64,000 nt of DNA from JAAFIP01 sp963775085 (GTDB taxonomy: Bacteria; Pseudomonadota; Gammaproteobacteria; Burkholderiales; Burkholderiaceae_C): assembly GCA_963775085.1 (NCBI GenBank), contig CAVZHO010000003.1, positions 131,052 to 195,051 of the forward strand. The letters are read 5' to 3'. Shown one piece after another: positions 34,369 to 44,552 of the stretch (position 1 is the stretch's first letter; every line of letters starts with the position of its first letter). Both the position numbers and the translations under genes were made by a program. The notes under the pieces are model-generated. The model saw nothing but the letters and a program-made list of their open reading frames with translations. It had not been told where the DNA came from and ran no database searches.

Positions 34369-36063
34369 ATGGCAACAGCAACAATAGCAGCAGCAAACGC
34401 ACCCGATACCGGGATGACTGCCACAGAGAAGAAGGTGATTTTTGCTTCTTCCCTGGGCACGGTGTTTGAGTGGTACGACTTTTATTTGTACGGTTCACTC
34501 GCCGCGATTATCGCGAAGCAGTTTTTCTCGGGCCTGGATCCATCCGCCGCCTACATTTTCGCCCTGTTGGCATTTGCCGCAGGCTTTCTGGTGCGTCCCT
34601 TCGGCGCGCTGGTGTTTGGCCGCTTGGGCGACATGATCGGCCGCAAGTACACCTTTCTGATCACGATTGTGATCATGGGTACGGCCACCTTTATCGTCGG
34701 CTTGTTGCCCAGTTATGCCACGATTGGTATGGCGGCCCCCGTTATTTTGGTCGCCCTGCGCATGTTGCAAGGCTTGGCGCTCGGCGGTGAATACGGCGGT
34801 GCAGCTACCTACGTGGCCGAGCACTCGCCTAACGGCAAGCGCGGAGCCTACACCTCGTGGATTCAAACTACCGCAACGCTGGGTCTGTTCCTGTCGCTGA
34901 TGGTGATTTTGGGCACCCGCCAGTTGATTGGTGAGGCCGCCTTTGCAGACTGGGGCTGGCGCGTGCCTTTCCTCGTTTCCATCTTGCTGTTGGCCATTTC
35001 GGTCTGGATCCGTTTGAGCATGAATGAGTCGCCTGCCTTCCAGAAAATGAAGTCCGAAGGTAAAACCTCCAAGGCGCCGTTGTCCGAGTCTTTCGGCGAA
35101 TGGAAAAACCTCAAGATCGTGATCTTGGCCCTGCTCGGCTTGACCGCAGGTCAGGCCGTGGTCTGGTACACGGGTCAGTTCTACGCATTGTTCTTCCTGC
35201 AAACCATTGCCAAGGTAGACGGTGTCACCGCCAACCTGTTGATTGCTGCCTCGCTCGTGATCGGCACACCGTTCTTCATCATTTTTGGTACGTTGTCCGA
35301 CAAGATTGGCCGCAAACCCATCATCATGCTGGGCTGCCTGCTAGGTGCGTTGAGCTACTTCACGGTCTTTCCGATGTTGATGGAATACGCCAACCCTGGC
35401 TTGAAAAAGGCCCAGGCTAACTCCAATGTGACGGTCACGGCAGATCCAGCTACCTGCTCGTTCCAGGGCAGCCCAATTGCACGCGAGATTGACTTCATCA
35501 GCTCCTGCGACCAGGCTAAACGGGTATTGGCACAAAACTACATTCCGTACAAAAACGTTGCCGCTCCAGCCGGTACGCTCGCATCCATCTCCATTGGTAC
35601 CACGACCATCCCTTCACTCAACACGACTCTGAACGACAAGCGCAACAGCTTCTCGGCTGACAGTGCCAAAGGGATTGCCGAGTTCAAGAAGAGCGTGTTG
35701 GCGGCAGCCAAGACGGCTGGGCTGACGGCAGCGGCGGATGACAAGTCCATGAACAAGGGCATGATCCTGGCCATCCTGGTCTACCTGGTGATCCTGGTCA
35801 CGATGGTCTACGGTCCGATCGCGGCCATGTTGGTCGAGTTGTTCCCCACCCGCATTCGTTATACCTCGATGAGCCTGCCCTACCACATTGGTAACGGCTG
35901 GTTTGGTGGTCTGCTGCCGCCGTTTGCATTTGCCATGGTAGCCGCGACTGGTGACATCTACTACGGTCTGTGGTATCCCGTCATTGTGGCCGCAGGTACT
36001 TTCATCATAGGTATGATCTTCGTCAAAGAAACCAAAGACGTGGACATCTACGCCAGAGACTAA
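34369..36063 (+). CDS. MFS transporter, metabolite:H+ symporter (MHS/ProP-ShiA) family
   Basis: About 564 residues. The first helix reads VFASSLGTVFEWYDFYLYGSLA (I at position 1 in place of V), the MHS hallmark. The A-motif is GRLGDMIGRKYTF with its counterpart GTLSDKIGRKPIIM, and LGGEYGGAATYVAEHSPNGKRG follows TM4. Between TM8 and TM9 there is a ~120-residue hydrophilic loop (NSNVTVTADPATC to TAAADDKSMN). A solute:proton symporter for a carboxylate or osmolyte. ATG 34369 is preferred because AGGAGA lies eight bases upstream; GTG 34339 is the longest frame. Confidence 0.9.
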   Translation: MATATIAAANAPDTGMTATEKKVIFASSLGTVFEWYDFYLYGSLAAIIAKQFFSGLDPSAAYIFALLAFAAGFLVRPFGALVFGRLGDMIGRKYTFLITIVIMGTATFIVGLLPSYATIGMAAPVILVALRMLQGLALGGEYGGAATYVAEHSPNGKRGAYTSWIQTTATLGLFLSLMVILGTRQLIGEAAFADWGWRVPFLVSILLLAISVWIRLSMNESPAFQKMKSEGKTSKAPLSESFGEWKNLKIVILALLGLTAGQAVVWYTGQFYALFFLQTIAKVDGVTANLLIAASLVIGTPFFIIFGTLSDKIGRKPIIMLGCLLGALSYFTVFPMLMEYANPGLKKAQANSNVTVTADPATCSFQGSPIAREIDFISSCDQAKRVLAQNYIPYKNVAAPAGTLASISIGTTTIPSLNTTLNDKRNSFSADSAKGIAEFKKSVLAAAKTAGLTAAADDKSMNKGMILAILVYLVILVTMVYGPIAAMLVELFPTRIRYTSMSLPYHIGNGWFGGLLPPFAFAMVAATGDIYYGLWYPVIVAAGTFIIGMIFVKETKDVDIYARD

Positions 36064-36081
36064 TCCGTCACTAGGATGCTG

Positions 36082-36115
36082 AAGGCTCCCGCAGTTCTTG
36101 TGGGAGCCTTTTTTT
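36082..36115 (+). terminator. Intrinsic terminator after the MFS gene
   Basis: AAGGCTCCCGCA, loop, TGTGGGAGCCTT and seven T. Confidence 0.9.
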
Positions 36116-36179
36116 ATGGATCTGCCACAAACGTGTATCCGTTAAAGTTTGTGGTGTGTTAAAAATTTAGGAGTTATGT

Positions 36180-36365
36180 ATGTGGAAAATTTTCTTGGGC
36201 TTTGTTATTTTTGCCGGCTTGGGTTTGTTCATGATCTTCAAAGGCGGCGACAAAGTCGATATGGGCGGTGAAAAGCATGGAACCGATAGCCATACTGCTG
36301 CGCCCGCCGCCCTGCCAGCACCTGCGGCAGCGCCCGCATCGGCAGCTGCCAGCGCAGCCAAATAA
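36180..36365 (+). CDS. Small single-pass membrane protein with Ala/Pro tail
   Basis: 61 residues. MWKIFLGFVIFAGLGLFMIF is one N-terminal membrane helix, then KGGDKVDMGGEKHGTD and a low-complexity Ala/Pro tail. AGGAGT lies before the ATG. It does not match a family I know. It precedes the symporter subunit genes by 12 bases and may be part of their transcript. Confidence 0.6.
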   Translation: MWKIFLGFVIFAGLGLFMIFKGGDKVDMGGEKHGTDSHTAAPAALPAPAAAPASAAASAAK

Positions 36366-36377
36366 TTGCTCTGAAAC

Positions 36378-36644
36378 ATGCCTGGCCTTTGCGACTCAGT
36401 CAATAGGTCGCGTGACTGGGTATGGAACAGACGCTTTATCGCGGTTTTGCTCTGGGCATGGCTCGCCGTCACTTTTATAGTGCCCTACTTTGCGCTGGAT
36501 CTGCGTTTCAAACTACTGGGTTGGCCATTTAGCTTCTGGATGACAGCGCAAGGTACTTTGCTGGTGTACCTTGCCATTGTGGCCATCTATGGCTGGGTGA
36601 TGAACCGTCGGGATGCACAAGCTGCTGCAAGCCCGCATGACTAA
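36378..36644 (+). CDS. DUF4212 small subunit of a sodium:solute symporter
   Basis: 88 residues with two membrane helices: FIAVLLWAWLAVTFIVPYFAL and WMTAQGTLLVYLAIVAIYGWV. FKLLGWPFSFWMTAQG is the DUF4212 signature. Such proteins are always encoded directly before VC_2705-type symporters and are thought to be an accessory subunit. It overlaps the symporter ATG by eight bases. Confidence 0.9.
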   Translation: MPGLCDSVNRSRDWVWNRRFIAVLLWAWLAVTFIVPYFALDLRFKLLGWPFSFWMTAQGTLLVYLAIVAIYGWVMNRRDAQAAASPHD

Positions 36645-38727
36645 GCCAACGCAAGACAGCGCCTGGAGTCCGCGCGAGTTTGAAAAACAATTGCACAAGG
36701 CGTATGGTTGGTATACCTTGGGGGTATTGCTGTTCATTGCTTTGCTTGCATGGCTGGAGCAAAGGGGCTTGCGCCGTGAGTGGATAGGCGGCAGCTTCCT
36801 GATGGCCACGATTGCGGTGTACGCCGCCATCGGCGTACTGTGCCGCACGGCCGATATGAACGAATACTACGTGGCAGGCAGGCGCATACCGGCCATGTTC
36901 AACGGCATGGCGGCGGCTGCCGATTGGTTGTCGGCCGCCTCATTCGTCGGCTTGGCAGGCACTTTGTATCTGGGCGGCTATGCGGGGCTGGCCTTTATCC
37001 TGGGATGGACCGGGGGCTTTTGCTTGCTGGCCTTGCTGGTGGTGCCCTATTTGCGTAAGTTTGGTCAGTACACCGTGGCGGATTTTTTTGCCGCGCGCTA
37101 CGGCGGGCGCGCACCGCGCACCATGGCAGCTGTCGCGGCCATCCTATGCTCATTCGTGTATTTGGTAGCGCAAATCTACGCGGTCGGGTTGATCAGTTCA
37201 CGGCTCACCGGTATTGCTTTTGAAATTGGGATTTTTTTGGGATTGGGCGGCGTGCTGCTGTGCTCCTTCTTGGGCGGCATGCGCGCCATTACCTGGACGC
37301 AGGTGGCGCAGTACATCGTGATGGTGATTGCATTCACCGTGCCCGTGGTGTGGTTATCGGTCAAGCAAACCGGTTCGCCCCTGCCGCAATGGGTGGCGGG
37401 TTTGCAGTTGGAAAAAGTGACGCAACGTGAAGCGCAGTTATTACAAGATCCCAGGGAATTGCAAGTGCGGGAGATTTACCGCAAACGCGCACAAGAGCTG
37501 GATGCCAAACTGGCCCAGCCTGCGCAGGCGCTGGTGCAAGAGCGTGGTCAGGCAGCACGTAAAGTGGCCGAGCTCAAAGCAGCCAACGCCCCCGTGCGCG
37601 AAATCGCGGGTGCAGAAAAAGCCTTGGCCGGCGTGACCCGCGACGACAAGAAAGCTATCGTCACCTGGGAGCAAGCGCGTGCAGTGGCACAAAACAAAGC
37701 CAAGCCTTTATCCGGAATGCCGCGCCATGCCAATGAGTACAGTGGCAATCCCAAGGGGGATGCGGCTGAGCGAGAGGCGTTTAAGGTGTCGCGCAATAAC
37801 TTTTTAGCGCTCATTTTTTGCCTGGTGCTCGGCACAGCCGCGCTGCCGCATGTGATCACACGCTACTACACCACCCCCAGTGTCCGGGAAGCTCGCAGTG
37901 CCGCCACATGGTCATTGTTTTTTATCTTGATCATCTACCTTACCCTGCCCGCATTGGTCATTTTGGTGAAATACGAAATTTTTCAGAACCTGGTGGGCCT
38001 GCCGTTTGACAAGCTCCCCGCCTGGATTGCTCAATGGAATAAGGTCGATGCCAGTTTGATTTCGGTGGTGGACATTAACCAAGACGGCTTCTTGCAGCTG
38101 GGTGAAATGACCATTGGCAGCGACATCCTCATGCTGGCCATGCCTGAGATTGCAGGTTTGCCCTATGTGATAGCCGCCCTGGTGGCAGCGGGTGGGTTGG
38201 CCGCTGCACTGTCAACCGCCGATGGTTTGCTGCTGACGATAGCCAGTGCCATGTCCCACGATATGTATTACAAAATGCTGGCCCCTCAGGCGTCTACTTT
38301 CCGTCGAGTCACGATATCCAAAGTGCTCTTGCTGATGGTGGCTTTGGCGGCGGCGTATGCTGCCGCTCAAAAACCGGGCGATATCGTGTTTATGGTCACT
38401 GCAGCCTTTTCGTTGGCCGCCTCGGTATATTTCCCAGCACTGGTGATGGGTATTTTCTGGAAGCGGGCTACAGGCTGGGGGGCTATTGCGGGCATGTGGA
38501 CAGGATTTGCCGTCACGCTGTACTACATGGTGGTGAATCAGCCCTGGCTCAGAGCCGTCTTCTCCATCGAATCTCCCGTCGCGCTGTGGTGGGATATTCA
38601 GCCACTGGCTGCAGGGGTGTTTGGCGTGCCCGCAGGCTTGTGTGTATTGGTATTGGTGAGCTGTCTGGGCCCCGCGTCCAGCTCACCGCAGCAAGCCTTT
38701 GTGGATGGCATTCGCAGCGGCGTGTAG
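36637..38727 (+). CDS. Sodium:solute symporter, VC_2705 subfamily (acetate-type)
   Basis: Large SSS-family permease (about 696 residues). Family blocks are TADMNEYYVAGRRIPAMFNGMAAAADW, YTVADFFAARYGGRAPR, GMRAITWTQVAQYIVM and GTAALPHVITRYYTTPSVREAR. A hydrophilic, probably coiled-coil segment of ~120 residues (QREAQLLQDPREL to EREAFKVSR) lies between membrane helices; this is normal for the subfamily. Probable substrate acetate or another short carboxylate, with sodium. ATG 36637 overlaps the DUF4212 gene. Confidence 0.92.
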   Translation: MTKPTQDSAWSPREFEKQLHKAYGWYTLGVLLFIALLAWLEQRGLRREWIGGSFLMATIAVYAAIGVLCRTADMNEYYVAGRRIPAMFNGMAAAADWLSAASFVGLAGTLYLGGYAGLAFILGWTGGFCLLALLVVPYLRKFGQYTVADFFAARYGGRAPRTMAAVAAILCSFVYLVAQIYAVGLISSRLTGIAFEIGIFLGLGGVLLCSFLGGMRAITWTQVAQYIVMVIAFTVPVVWLSVKQTGSPLPQWVAGLQLEKVTQREAQLLQDPRELQVREIYRKRAQELDAKLAQPAQALVQERGQAARKVAELKAANAPVREIAGAEKALAGVTRDDKKAIVTWEQARAVAQNKAKPLSGMPRHANEYSGNPKGDAAEREAFKVSRNNFLALIFCLVLGTAALPHVITRYYTTPSVREARSAATWSLFFILIIYLTLPALVILVKYEIFQNLVGLPFDKLPAWIAQWNKVDASLISVVDINQDGFLQLGEMTIGSDILMLAMPEIAGLPYVIAALVAAGGLAAALSTADGLLLTIASAMSHDMYYKMLAPQASTFRRVTISKVLLLMVALAAAYAAAQKPGDIVFMVTAAFSLAASVYFPALVMGIFWKRATGWGAIAGMWTGFAVTLYYMVVNQPWLRAVFSIESPVALWWDIQPLAAGVFGVPAGLCVLVLVSCLGPASSSPQQAFVDGIRSGV

Positions 38728-38870
38728 CCTTATAACTCACTGGTTGAGCGATTTGTCACGGATATGAGGGCTTGAACCTATAGCGCAGGCATGGTATTTT
38801 GTGTCAAACTGCTCGGTTGGTATCGCCATGCCCATGGTGAACCGTCCATAGACCCAATAGACACAGATGT

Positions 38871-39362
38871 ATGAAACACAGAAAAACCGAGCTAGGCAAA
38901 GAGGCATTTAAAGGTAGAAATGTCAGCTTGAGCGTGCCCCAACGCTCCGCTTTGATCATGTTTGATGGTGCCAAGGAAGACGCAGCCATTTTGCAGGCGC
39001 TGTCCGTGATGGGATTGAAAGCCGAAGATATTGATTTTCTGGTGCAGTCCGGTTTGATCGAATCCGCTGATGGTCCGCAGTCCGCCGTATCAGCTGTGGC
39101 CAAAAGGGGGGATACTGAGGCCGCTTCACCAGCAACGGTGGCCAGTGCGCCTGCAAGCACACTCACGGAGCAAGAACTCTACCAGCGCGCCTACCCCATC
39201 GCCACCAAGCTGACCGCGGGTTTGGGTTTGCGTGGTTTCCGCTTGAATATGTCGGTGGAGGGGGCCTCTGGTTATAAAGACTTGCTGGAGTTGGCACCCA
39301 AAATTCAAGCCGCCGTGGGCGATGAAAAGTTTGCCGCACTGGCCAGAGCACTCAAAGCCTAA
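38871..39362 (+). CDS. Hypothetical protein, conserved in appearance but unrecognised
   Basis: 163 residues, soluble. The N-terminal ~30 residues are basic (KHRKTELGKEAFKGRNVSLS), followed by a possible winged-helix-like stretch (DAAILQALSVMGLKAEDIDFLVQSGLI). A low-complexity Ala/Ser/Thr linker joins it to a C-terminal helical region (YQRAYPIATKLTAGLGLRGFRLNM to ALARALKA). Perhaps DNA-binding or a regulatory protein, but there is no motif to support that. It stands alone between the symporter and uvrA. Confidence 0.6.
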   Translation: MKHRKTELGKEAFKGRNVSLSVPQRSALIMFDGAKEDAAILQALSVMGLKAEDIDFLVQSGLIESADGPQSAVSAVAKRGDTEAASPATVASAPASTLTEQELYQRAYPIATKLTAGLGLRGFRLNMSVEGASGYKDLLELAPKIQAAVGDEKFAALARALKA

Positions 39363-39448
39363 TCAGGCCTTCTAAATTTGGCCTTACGCTGCCGTGGCCG
39401 CGGGTGAGTGACTAGAATCTTCGGGTCACCCACCTAACGAGACAAGCT

Positions 39449-42400
39449 ATGACGCAGGGAACCATCCGCATACGCGGAGCACGCCAACACAATCTCAAAA
39501 ACCTCGATCTAGACATCCGCACGGGTGAACTCACCGTGGTCACCGGCCCCAGCGGTTCGGGCAAATCCAGCCTGGTGTTTGACACTCTGTTTGCCGAGGG
39601 CCAGCGCCGCTATGTAGAAACTTTTTCTGCGTATGCCCGCCAGTTTATGGACCGCATGGACAAACCCGCAGTAGATCGGGTAGACGGCGTGCCCCCGGCC
39701 ATTGCCATTGACCAAACCAACCCGGTACGCTCGTCCCGCTCCACCGTGGGCACCATGACCGAGATCAACGACCATTTGAAGCTGCTGTTTGCGCGCCTGG
39801 CTAATTTGTACGATTCACAAACCGCGCTGCCCGTGCAGCACGATACCGCAGAGACGATTTATGCGCAGATGCTGGCGCGCTGCCCGTCTGCCGACACGCG
39901 GGTGGTGCTGACCTTTCCGGTCGAGCTGCCCGCCAGCACGTCTGCGGATGAAGTGGCACAGTGGTTATCTGCCAGCGGTTTTACCCGTGTGCAGGCCGAG
40001 CGCGAAATTGCCACGCCCGCCGGGCCGCGCAAGGTGCTGGATGTGGTGGCGGATCGCTTTAAGTTACTGGGCGCGGAGAAGGTACGGGTGATGGAGGCGA
40101 TTGAGTTGGCGCTGAAGCGGGGGGGTGGGCGGGTGATGGTGTATGTGTTGGGGTCAGATGCACGTTCAGAGCATCGCAGCTCCGAACCGGATGAAAAGGG
40201 GTCAGAGCCCAATTTCGTACCCGCGTCAATTGCGCCGGAAACGCTGCGTCCTGAATTGGGATCTGACCCCATTTCATCCTCAGACCTCGCGACATCCATT
40301 GTTTCCGCTCCAGCCATTACTGAAAATCAAACGGTATGGAAATTCTCCACCGGCCTGCACTGCCCCGAGAGCGACATCCGCTACGCGCAGCCTACGCCCA
40401 GTCTGTTCTCGTTCAATTCGGCCAACGGTGCCTGCGCACAGTGCAAGGGATTTGGCCGCGTAATAGGCGTGGACTACGGCCTGGTCATCCCCAATGAAAA
40501 ACTCACCCTGCGCGCGGGTGCCATCAAGGTCATGCAAACCCCCGCTTGGCAGGAGTGTCAGGACGATCTGATGCGCCATGCTGAAGCGGCGGGCATACCG
40601 CGCGACACCGCCTGGAACAAGCTCACCCCCGAGCAAAAGCACTGGGTGATTGACGGCAACCCCAACTACAAAGAAGGCCAATGGGGCAAGATGTGGTACG
40701 GCGTAAAGCGCTTTTTTGCCTATCTGGAGACCAAGTCCTACAAGATGCACATACGGGTGCTGCTGTCCAAGTACCGCAGCTACACCACCTGCCCGGTGTG
40801 CGCTGGCGCGCGCCTGAAAACTGATGCGCTGATCTGGCGCGTGGGCACCAAAGCGCAGGCCGATGCAGTGATGCCGCCCGCCAAACGCCTGCTGCCCCAG
40901 GGCGTGCAATGGACGCGCACGCAGCTAGAGAGCTTGCCCGGCCTGTGCTTGTTTGACCTGATGCAATTGCCGATAGATAAGCTGCGGCAATTTTTTGACT
41001 CCCTGCAAACGCAAAGCCAACTCGCCACAGCCAGCAGCGAGGCGCAGGCCAGGGGCGGCAAGGCACAGGCAAAAGACGGCAACGCACAAGCGCTGAAATT
41101 GCTGCTAGACGAAATTTGCACCCGCCTGAAATACCTGTGCGACGTAGGCATCGGCTACCTCACGCTTGACCGCCAAAGCCGCACGCTCAGTGGTGGCGAG
41201 GTGCAGCGCATCAACCTCACCACCGCTTTAGGCACCTCGCTGGTCAACACCCTGTTTGTTTTGGACGAGCCCAGCATCGGCCTGCACCCGCGTGATATGG
41301 ACCGCATCACCGAGGCCATGCTGCGGCTGCGCGATGCGGGCAACACGCTGGTCGTGGTAGAGCACGACCCGGCGGTCATGCTGGCGGCAGACCGCGTGAT
41401 CGACATGGGCCCCGGCCCCGGCGAGCGCGGCGGCTCCATCGTGTTTGACGGCACGCCAGACCAGTTGCGCGATGCGCCTACGCTCACAGGCGACTACCTC
41501 GGAGGGCGCAAGCAAATTGGCATGGGCTTTAAACGCTTGGTCAGTGACAACACCGCGCGTTTGATACTGGAAGGCGCAACCCAGCACAATCTGAAAAACG
41601 TGTCGGTAGACATCCCCTTGCAGCGCCTGGTGTGCGTGACCGGCGTGAGCGGCTCGGGTAAATCCACCCTGATCCAAGACGTACTGGCCCCCGCGCTGAT
41701 GCGCCACTTTGGCAAAGCGACGGAGACCCCCGGAGCCCACAGCCGCCTGATGGGCGCAGAGCAACTGAGTGATGTGGTGTTTGTCGACCAGTCCCCCATT
41801 GGCAAAACCGCCCGTTCCAACCCTGCCAGCTACGTGGGCGCATGGGATGCCATGCGCGAGATTTTTGCCAACGCGCCGTTGAGCAGGCAACGCAGCTACA
41901 CCGCCAGCAAATTCAGTTTTAACGGCGGCGACGGCCGCTGCCCCACCTGCGGCGGCTCGGGCTTTGAGCATGTGGAGATGCAGTTTTTAAGCGATGTGTA
42001 CTTGCGCTGCCAGGACTGCGATGGCAAGCGCTACCGGCCTGAGGTTTTGGAAGTGAAGGTCGAGCGTCGCGGCCAGCATGTGAACGTGGCCGATGTATTG
42101 AACCTAACCGTCAGCGAAGCTGCCGCCCTGTTTGCGCAAGACCGCGACGTGATCCGTGCGCTGCAACCCATCGTCGACGTGGGCCTGGAATATGTGAAGC
42201 TAGGCCAGCCCGTGCCTACGCTGTCGGGAGGCGAGGCGCAGCGCCTCAAGCTGGCAGGTTTTTTGGCCGGTGCCGCCAAGTCTGCCACCGCCAGCCGCCA
42301 AACCCTGGCCAATAAAGGCACGCTATTTCTATTTGACGAGCCTACCACCGGCCTGCATTTTGAAGACATCACCAAGCTCATGCGCGCCCTGCGCAAGCTG

Positions 42401-42634
42401 ATGGACGTAGGCCATTCGCTGCTCATCATCGAACACAACCTGGACGTGATCCGCGCCAGTGACTGGCTGATTGACCTCGGCCCCGAGGGCGGTGAAGCAG
42501 GCGGGCAAGTGTGCGCCATGGGCACGCCCGACGAAGTGAAGCAGCACCCTAGCTCGCACACCGGCAAGCGCACTGCGCGACTACGACGCGGCCATGGGCT
42601 TGGGCGAAAACGTGGTGAGAGAGAAGGGGAGTAA
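39449..42634 (+). CDS. uvrA: UvrA-like excinuclease ATPase, first half of a tandem double-UvrA gene
   Basis: 1061 residues. ABC domain I: Walker A GPSGSGKSSLVFDTL, then EGQRRYVETFSAYARQFMDRM and SSRSTVGTMTEIND; signature LSGGEVQRINL; Walker B TLFVLDEPSIGLHPRD. ABC domain II: GVSGSGKSTLIQDVL, zinc Cys set CPTCGGSGF and CQDC, LSGGEAQRLKL, LFLFDEPTTGLHFED. It resembles class II UvrA paralogues rather than E. coli UvrA. Residues ~232-275 are encoded by an inverted-repeat insertion. The C-terminal 22 residues are out of frame: a single base near 42569 shifts the linker, and the next frame continues as the second UvrA half. Confidence 0.85.
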   Translation: MTQGTIRIRGARQHNLKNLDLDIRTGELTVVTGPSGSGKSSLVFDTLFAEGQRRYVETFSAYARQFMDRMDKPAVDRVDGVPPAIAIDQTNPVRSSRSTVGTMTEINDHLKLLFARLANLYDSQTALPVQHDTAETIYAQMLARCPSADTRVVLTFPVELPASTSADEVAQWLSASGFTRVQAEREIATPAGPRKVLDVVADRFKLLGAEKVRVMEAIELALKRGGGRVMVYVLGSDARSEHRSSEPDEKGSEPNFVPASIAPETLRPELGSDPISSSDLATSIVSAPAITENQTVWKFSTGLHCPESDIRYAQPTPSLFSFNSANGACAQCKGFGRVIGVDYGLVIPNEKLTLRAGAIKVMQTPAWQECQDDLMRHAEAAGIPRDTAWNKLTPEQKHWVIDGNPNYKEGQWGKMWYGVKRFFAYLETKSYKMHIRVLLSKYRSYTTCPVCAGARLKTDALIWRVGTKAQADAVMPPAKRLLPQGVQWTRTQLESLPGLCLFDLMQLPIDKLRQFFDSLQTQSQLATASSEAQARGGKAQAKDGNAQALKLLLDEICTRLKYLCDVGIGYLTLDRQSRTLSGGEVQRINLTTALGTSLVNTLFVLDEPSIGLHPRDMDRITEAMLRLRDAGNTLVVVEHDPAVMLAADRVIDMGPGPGERGGSIVFDGTPDQLRDAPTLTGDYLGGRKQIGMGFKRLVSDNTARLILEGATQHNLKNVSVDIPLQRLVCVTGVSGSGKSTLIQDVLAPALMRHFGKATETPGAHSRLMGAEQLSDVVFVDQSPIGKTARSNPASYVGAWDAMREIFANAPLSRQRSYTASKFSFNGGDGRCPTCGGSGFEHVEMQFLSDVYLRCQDCDGKRYRPEVLEVKVERRGQHVNVADVLNLTVSEAAALFAQDRDVIRALQPIVDVGLEYVKLGQPVPTLSGGEAQRLKLAGFLAGAAKSATASRQTLANKGTLFLFDEPTTGLHFEDITKLMRALRKLMDVGHSLLIIEHNLDVIRASDWLIDLGPEGGEAGGQVCAMGTPDEVKQHPSSHTGKRTARLRRGHGLGRKRGEREGE
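40196..40275 (-). repeat. GGGGTCAGA inverted-repeat element, copy A (in frame in uvrA first half)
   Basis: GGGGTCAGAGCCCAATT at 40199-40215 and AATTGGGATCTGACCCC at 40254-40270 form 17-base arms with one mismatch. A further half-arm GGGGTCAGATG sits at 40150. The whole insertion is translated in frame. Confidence 0.85.
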
Positions 42635-42651
42635 TTGGGGTGAGAGTAAAT

Positions 42652-42725
42652 GGGGTCAGATCGAAATTCAGGAAACAAATTCTGCCGACGCGACACCATC
42701 TCAAACGAAATTTCGCTCTGACCCC
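42652..42725 (+). repeat. GGGGTCAGA inverted-repeat element, copy B (uvrA linker)
   Basis: GGGGTCAGATCGAAATT at 42652-42668 and AATTTCGCTCTGACCCC at 42709-42725, again 17-base arms with the single T/G difference at position 10. It is inserted in the linker joining the two UvrA halves. Confidence 0.85.
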
Positions 42726-44478
42726 ATTTACGGTGTGTCCGCAGCGAACAACACCAAGCGCGAAAAACCACAACTCAACAACCACATCCAAATCATCAAC
42801 GCCAAAGAGCACAACCTCCAGTCCCTCAGCGTCAACATCCCCCGTGGCAAATTCAGCGTCGTCACCGGAGTCTCCGGCTCGGGCAAATCCACGCTAGCCT
42901 TCGACATCCTCTTCAACGAAGGCCAGCGCCGCTACTTGGAAAGCCTCAACGCCTATGCCCGCAGCATCGTCCAGCCCGCAGGCCGCCCCGAGGTGGACGC
43001 GGTCTACGGCATCCCACCCACCGTCGCCATCGAACAAAGACTCAGCCGAGGTGGACGCAAGAGCACGGTAGGCACCACCACCGAGGTGTGGCACTTCCTG
43101 CGACTGCTCTACGTCAAGCTAGGCACGCAGCACTGCATTCACGACGGGGCAGCAGTGCAACCGCAAACGCCCGAGAGCATTTCCGCGCAACTACTCACCC
43201 ACTACAAAGGCCAGCACATCGGCCTGTTGGCCCCACTGGTGATTAACCGCAAGGGCGTGTACACCGAGCTGGCCGACTGGGCGCGCCCGCGTGGCTACAC
43301 GCACCTGCGTGTGGACGGTAACTTTTTGCCCACCACCGGCTTTCCGCGTATCGACCGTTTTAAAGAACACTCCATCGAGCTGCCGATTGCCGACATCCAT
43401 GTACGGCCCGAGCACGAGGCGCTCTTGCGCAGCCAACTCACGTTGGCGCTAGAGCATGGCAAGGGGGTGCTGCACGTGCTGGCCCCGCTAGACGGCCTGC
43501 GCACGGCAATGGAGCTGCGCGCTGCCACCGCATACATTGGTAAAACGCTGGTCTTCTCCACCAAGCGCGCCTGCCCCTTGTGCAGCACCAGCTACACCGA
43601 GCTGGACCCCCGCCTGTTCAGCTACAACAGCAAACACGGCTGGTGCAAAGACTGCGTGGGCACGGCAGTGGCGCTGACCAAAGAGCAGCGCAAGGCCTAT
43701 GACGACAGTGTGCAAGACGACGACAACAAAGGCCGCGAGCAAAGCTTTGCCGAGCCCGAGGTAGATGACGTGACGGATGCCGCCTGCGTTACTTGCAATG
43801 GCACACGGCTCAACGCCAACGCCAGAGCCGTCAAGTTCCACGGCGTAGGCATTACCGACGTGGCGCAACTCTCGGTGCGCGATGTGCGCGTGTGGGTGCA
43901 AGGCCTCAAGCTTGCGGGGCGCGATGCCGACATCGCCCGCGACCTGGTGCCGGAGATAAAAAGCCGCCTGGAGTTTTTAGAAGAAGTGGGTCTGGGCTAC
44001 CTCACGCTAGACCGTGGCGCGCCCACGCTCAGCGGTGGCGAGGCGCAGCGCATCCGCCTGGCCGCGCAACTGGGCAGCAACCTGCAAGGCGTGTGCTACG
44101 TGCTGGATGAGCCCACCATTGGCCTGCACGCGCACGACAATAAAATTTTGCTCAATGCGCTGCACAAGCTCAGCGACAAAGGCAACACCCTGGTGGTGGT
44201 GGAGCACGACGAAGACACCATCCGCCACGCCGACCACATCATCGACATCGGCCCCGGCGCAGGCAAGCGCGGCGGCCGCCTGGTGGCAGAAGGCACGGTA
44301 GCCGATATTTCCAAAGTAACCGACTCCGCCACCGGCCGCTACCTATTGCACGCCATCAAGCATCCGCTCAGCCTGCGCAGAAACGTAGACGCGAGAGTGT
44401 CTGAGCTGCCCGAATACAAATCCAGCTTCGTGCCAAAACCCGAGAAGGTAAAAAATCGCCTCAATTGGAGCCGAAATT

Positions 44479-44552
44479 GGGGTCAGATCCCAATTCAGGA
44501 CACGATATCTCCGGCGATGAAGCGAGCCAATACGAAATTGGGCTCTGACCCC
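44479..44552 (+). repeat. GGGGTCAGA inverted-repeat element, copy C (mid second UvrA)
   Basis: GGGGTCAGATCCCAATT at 44479-44495 and AATTGGGCTCTGACCCC at 44536-44552. CAATTCAGGACA follows both the left arm and the right end, suggesting a short duplicated flank. The insertion coincides with a change of reading frame in the UvrA half. Confidence 0.85.

Noticed and set aside
35400..35750. Hydrophilic loop insertion in the MFS transporter
   Set aside because: Long MHS-family proteins of Betaproteobacteria commonly have such a loop; no motif suggests anything new.
37400..37800. Charged coiled-coil insertion in the sodium:solute symporter
   Set aside because: Normal for VC_2705-type symporters with a DUF4212 partner; not a new feature.
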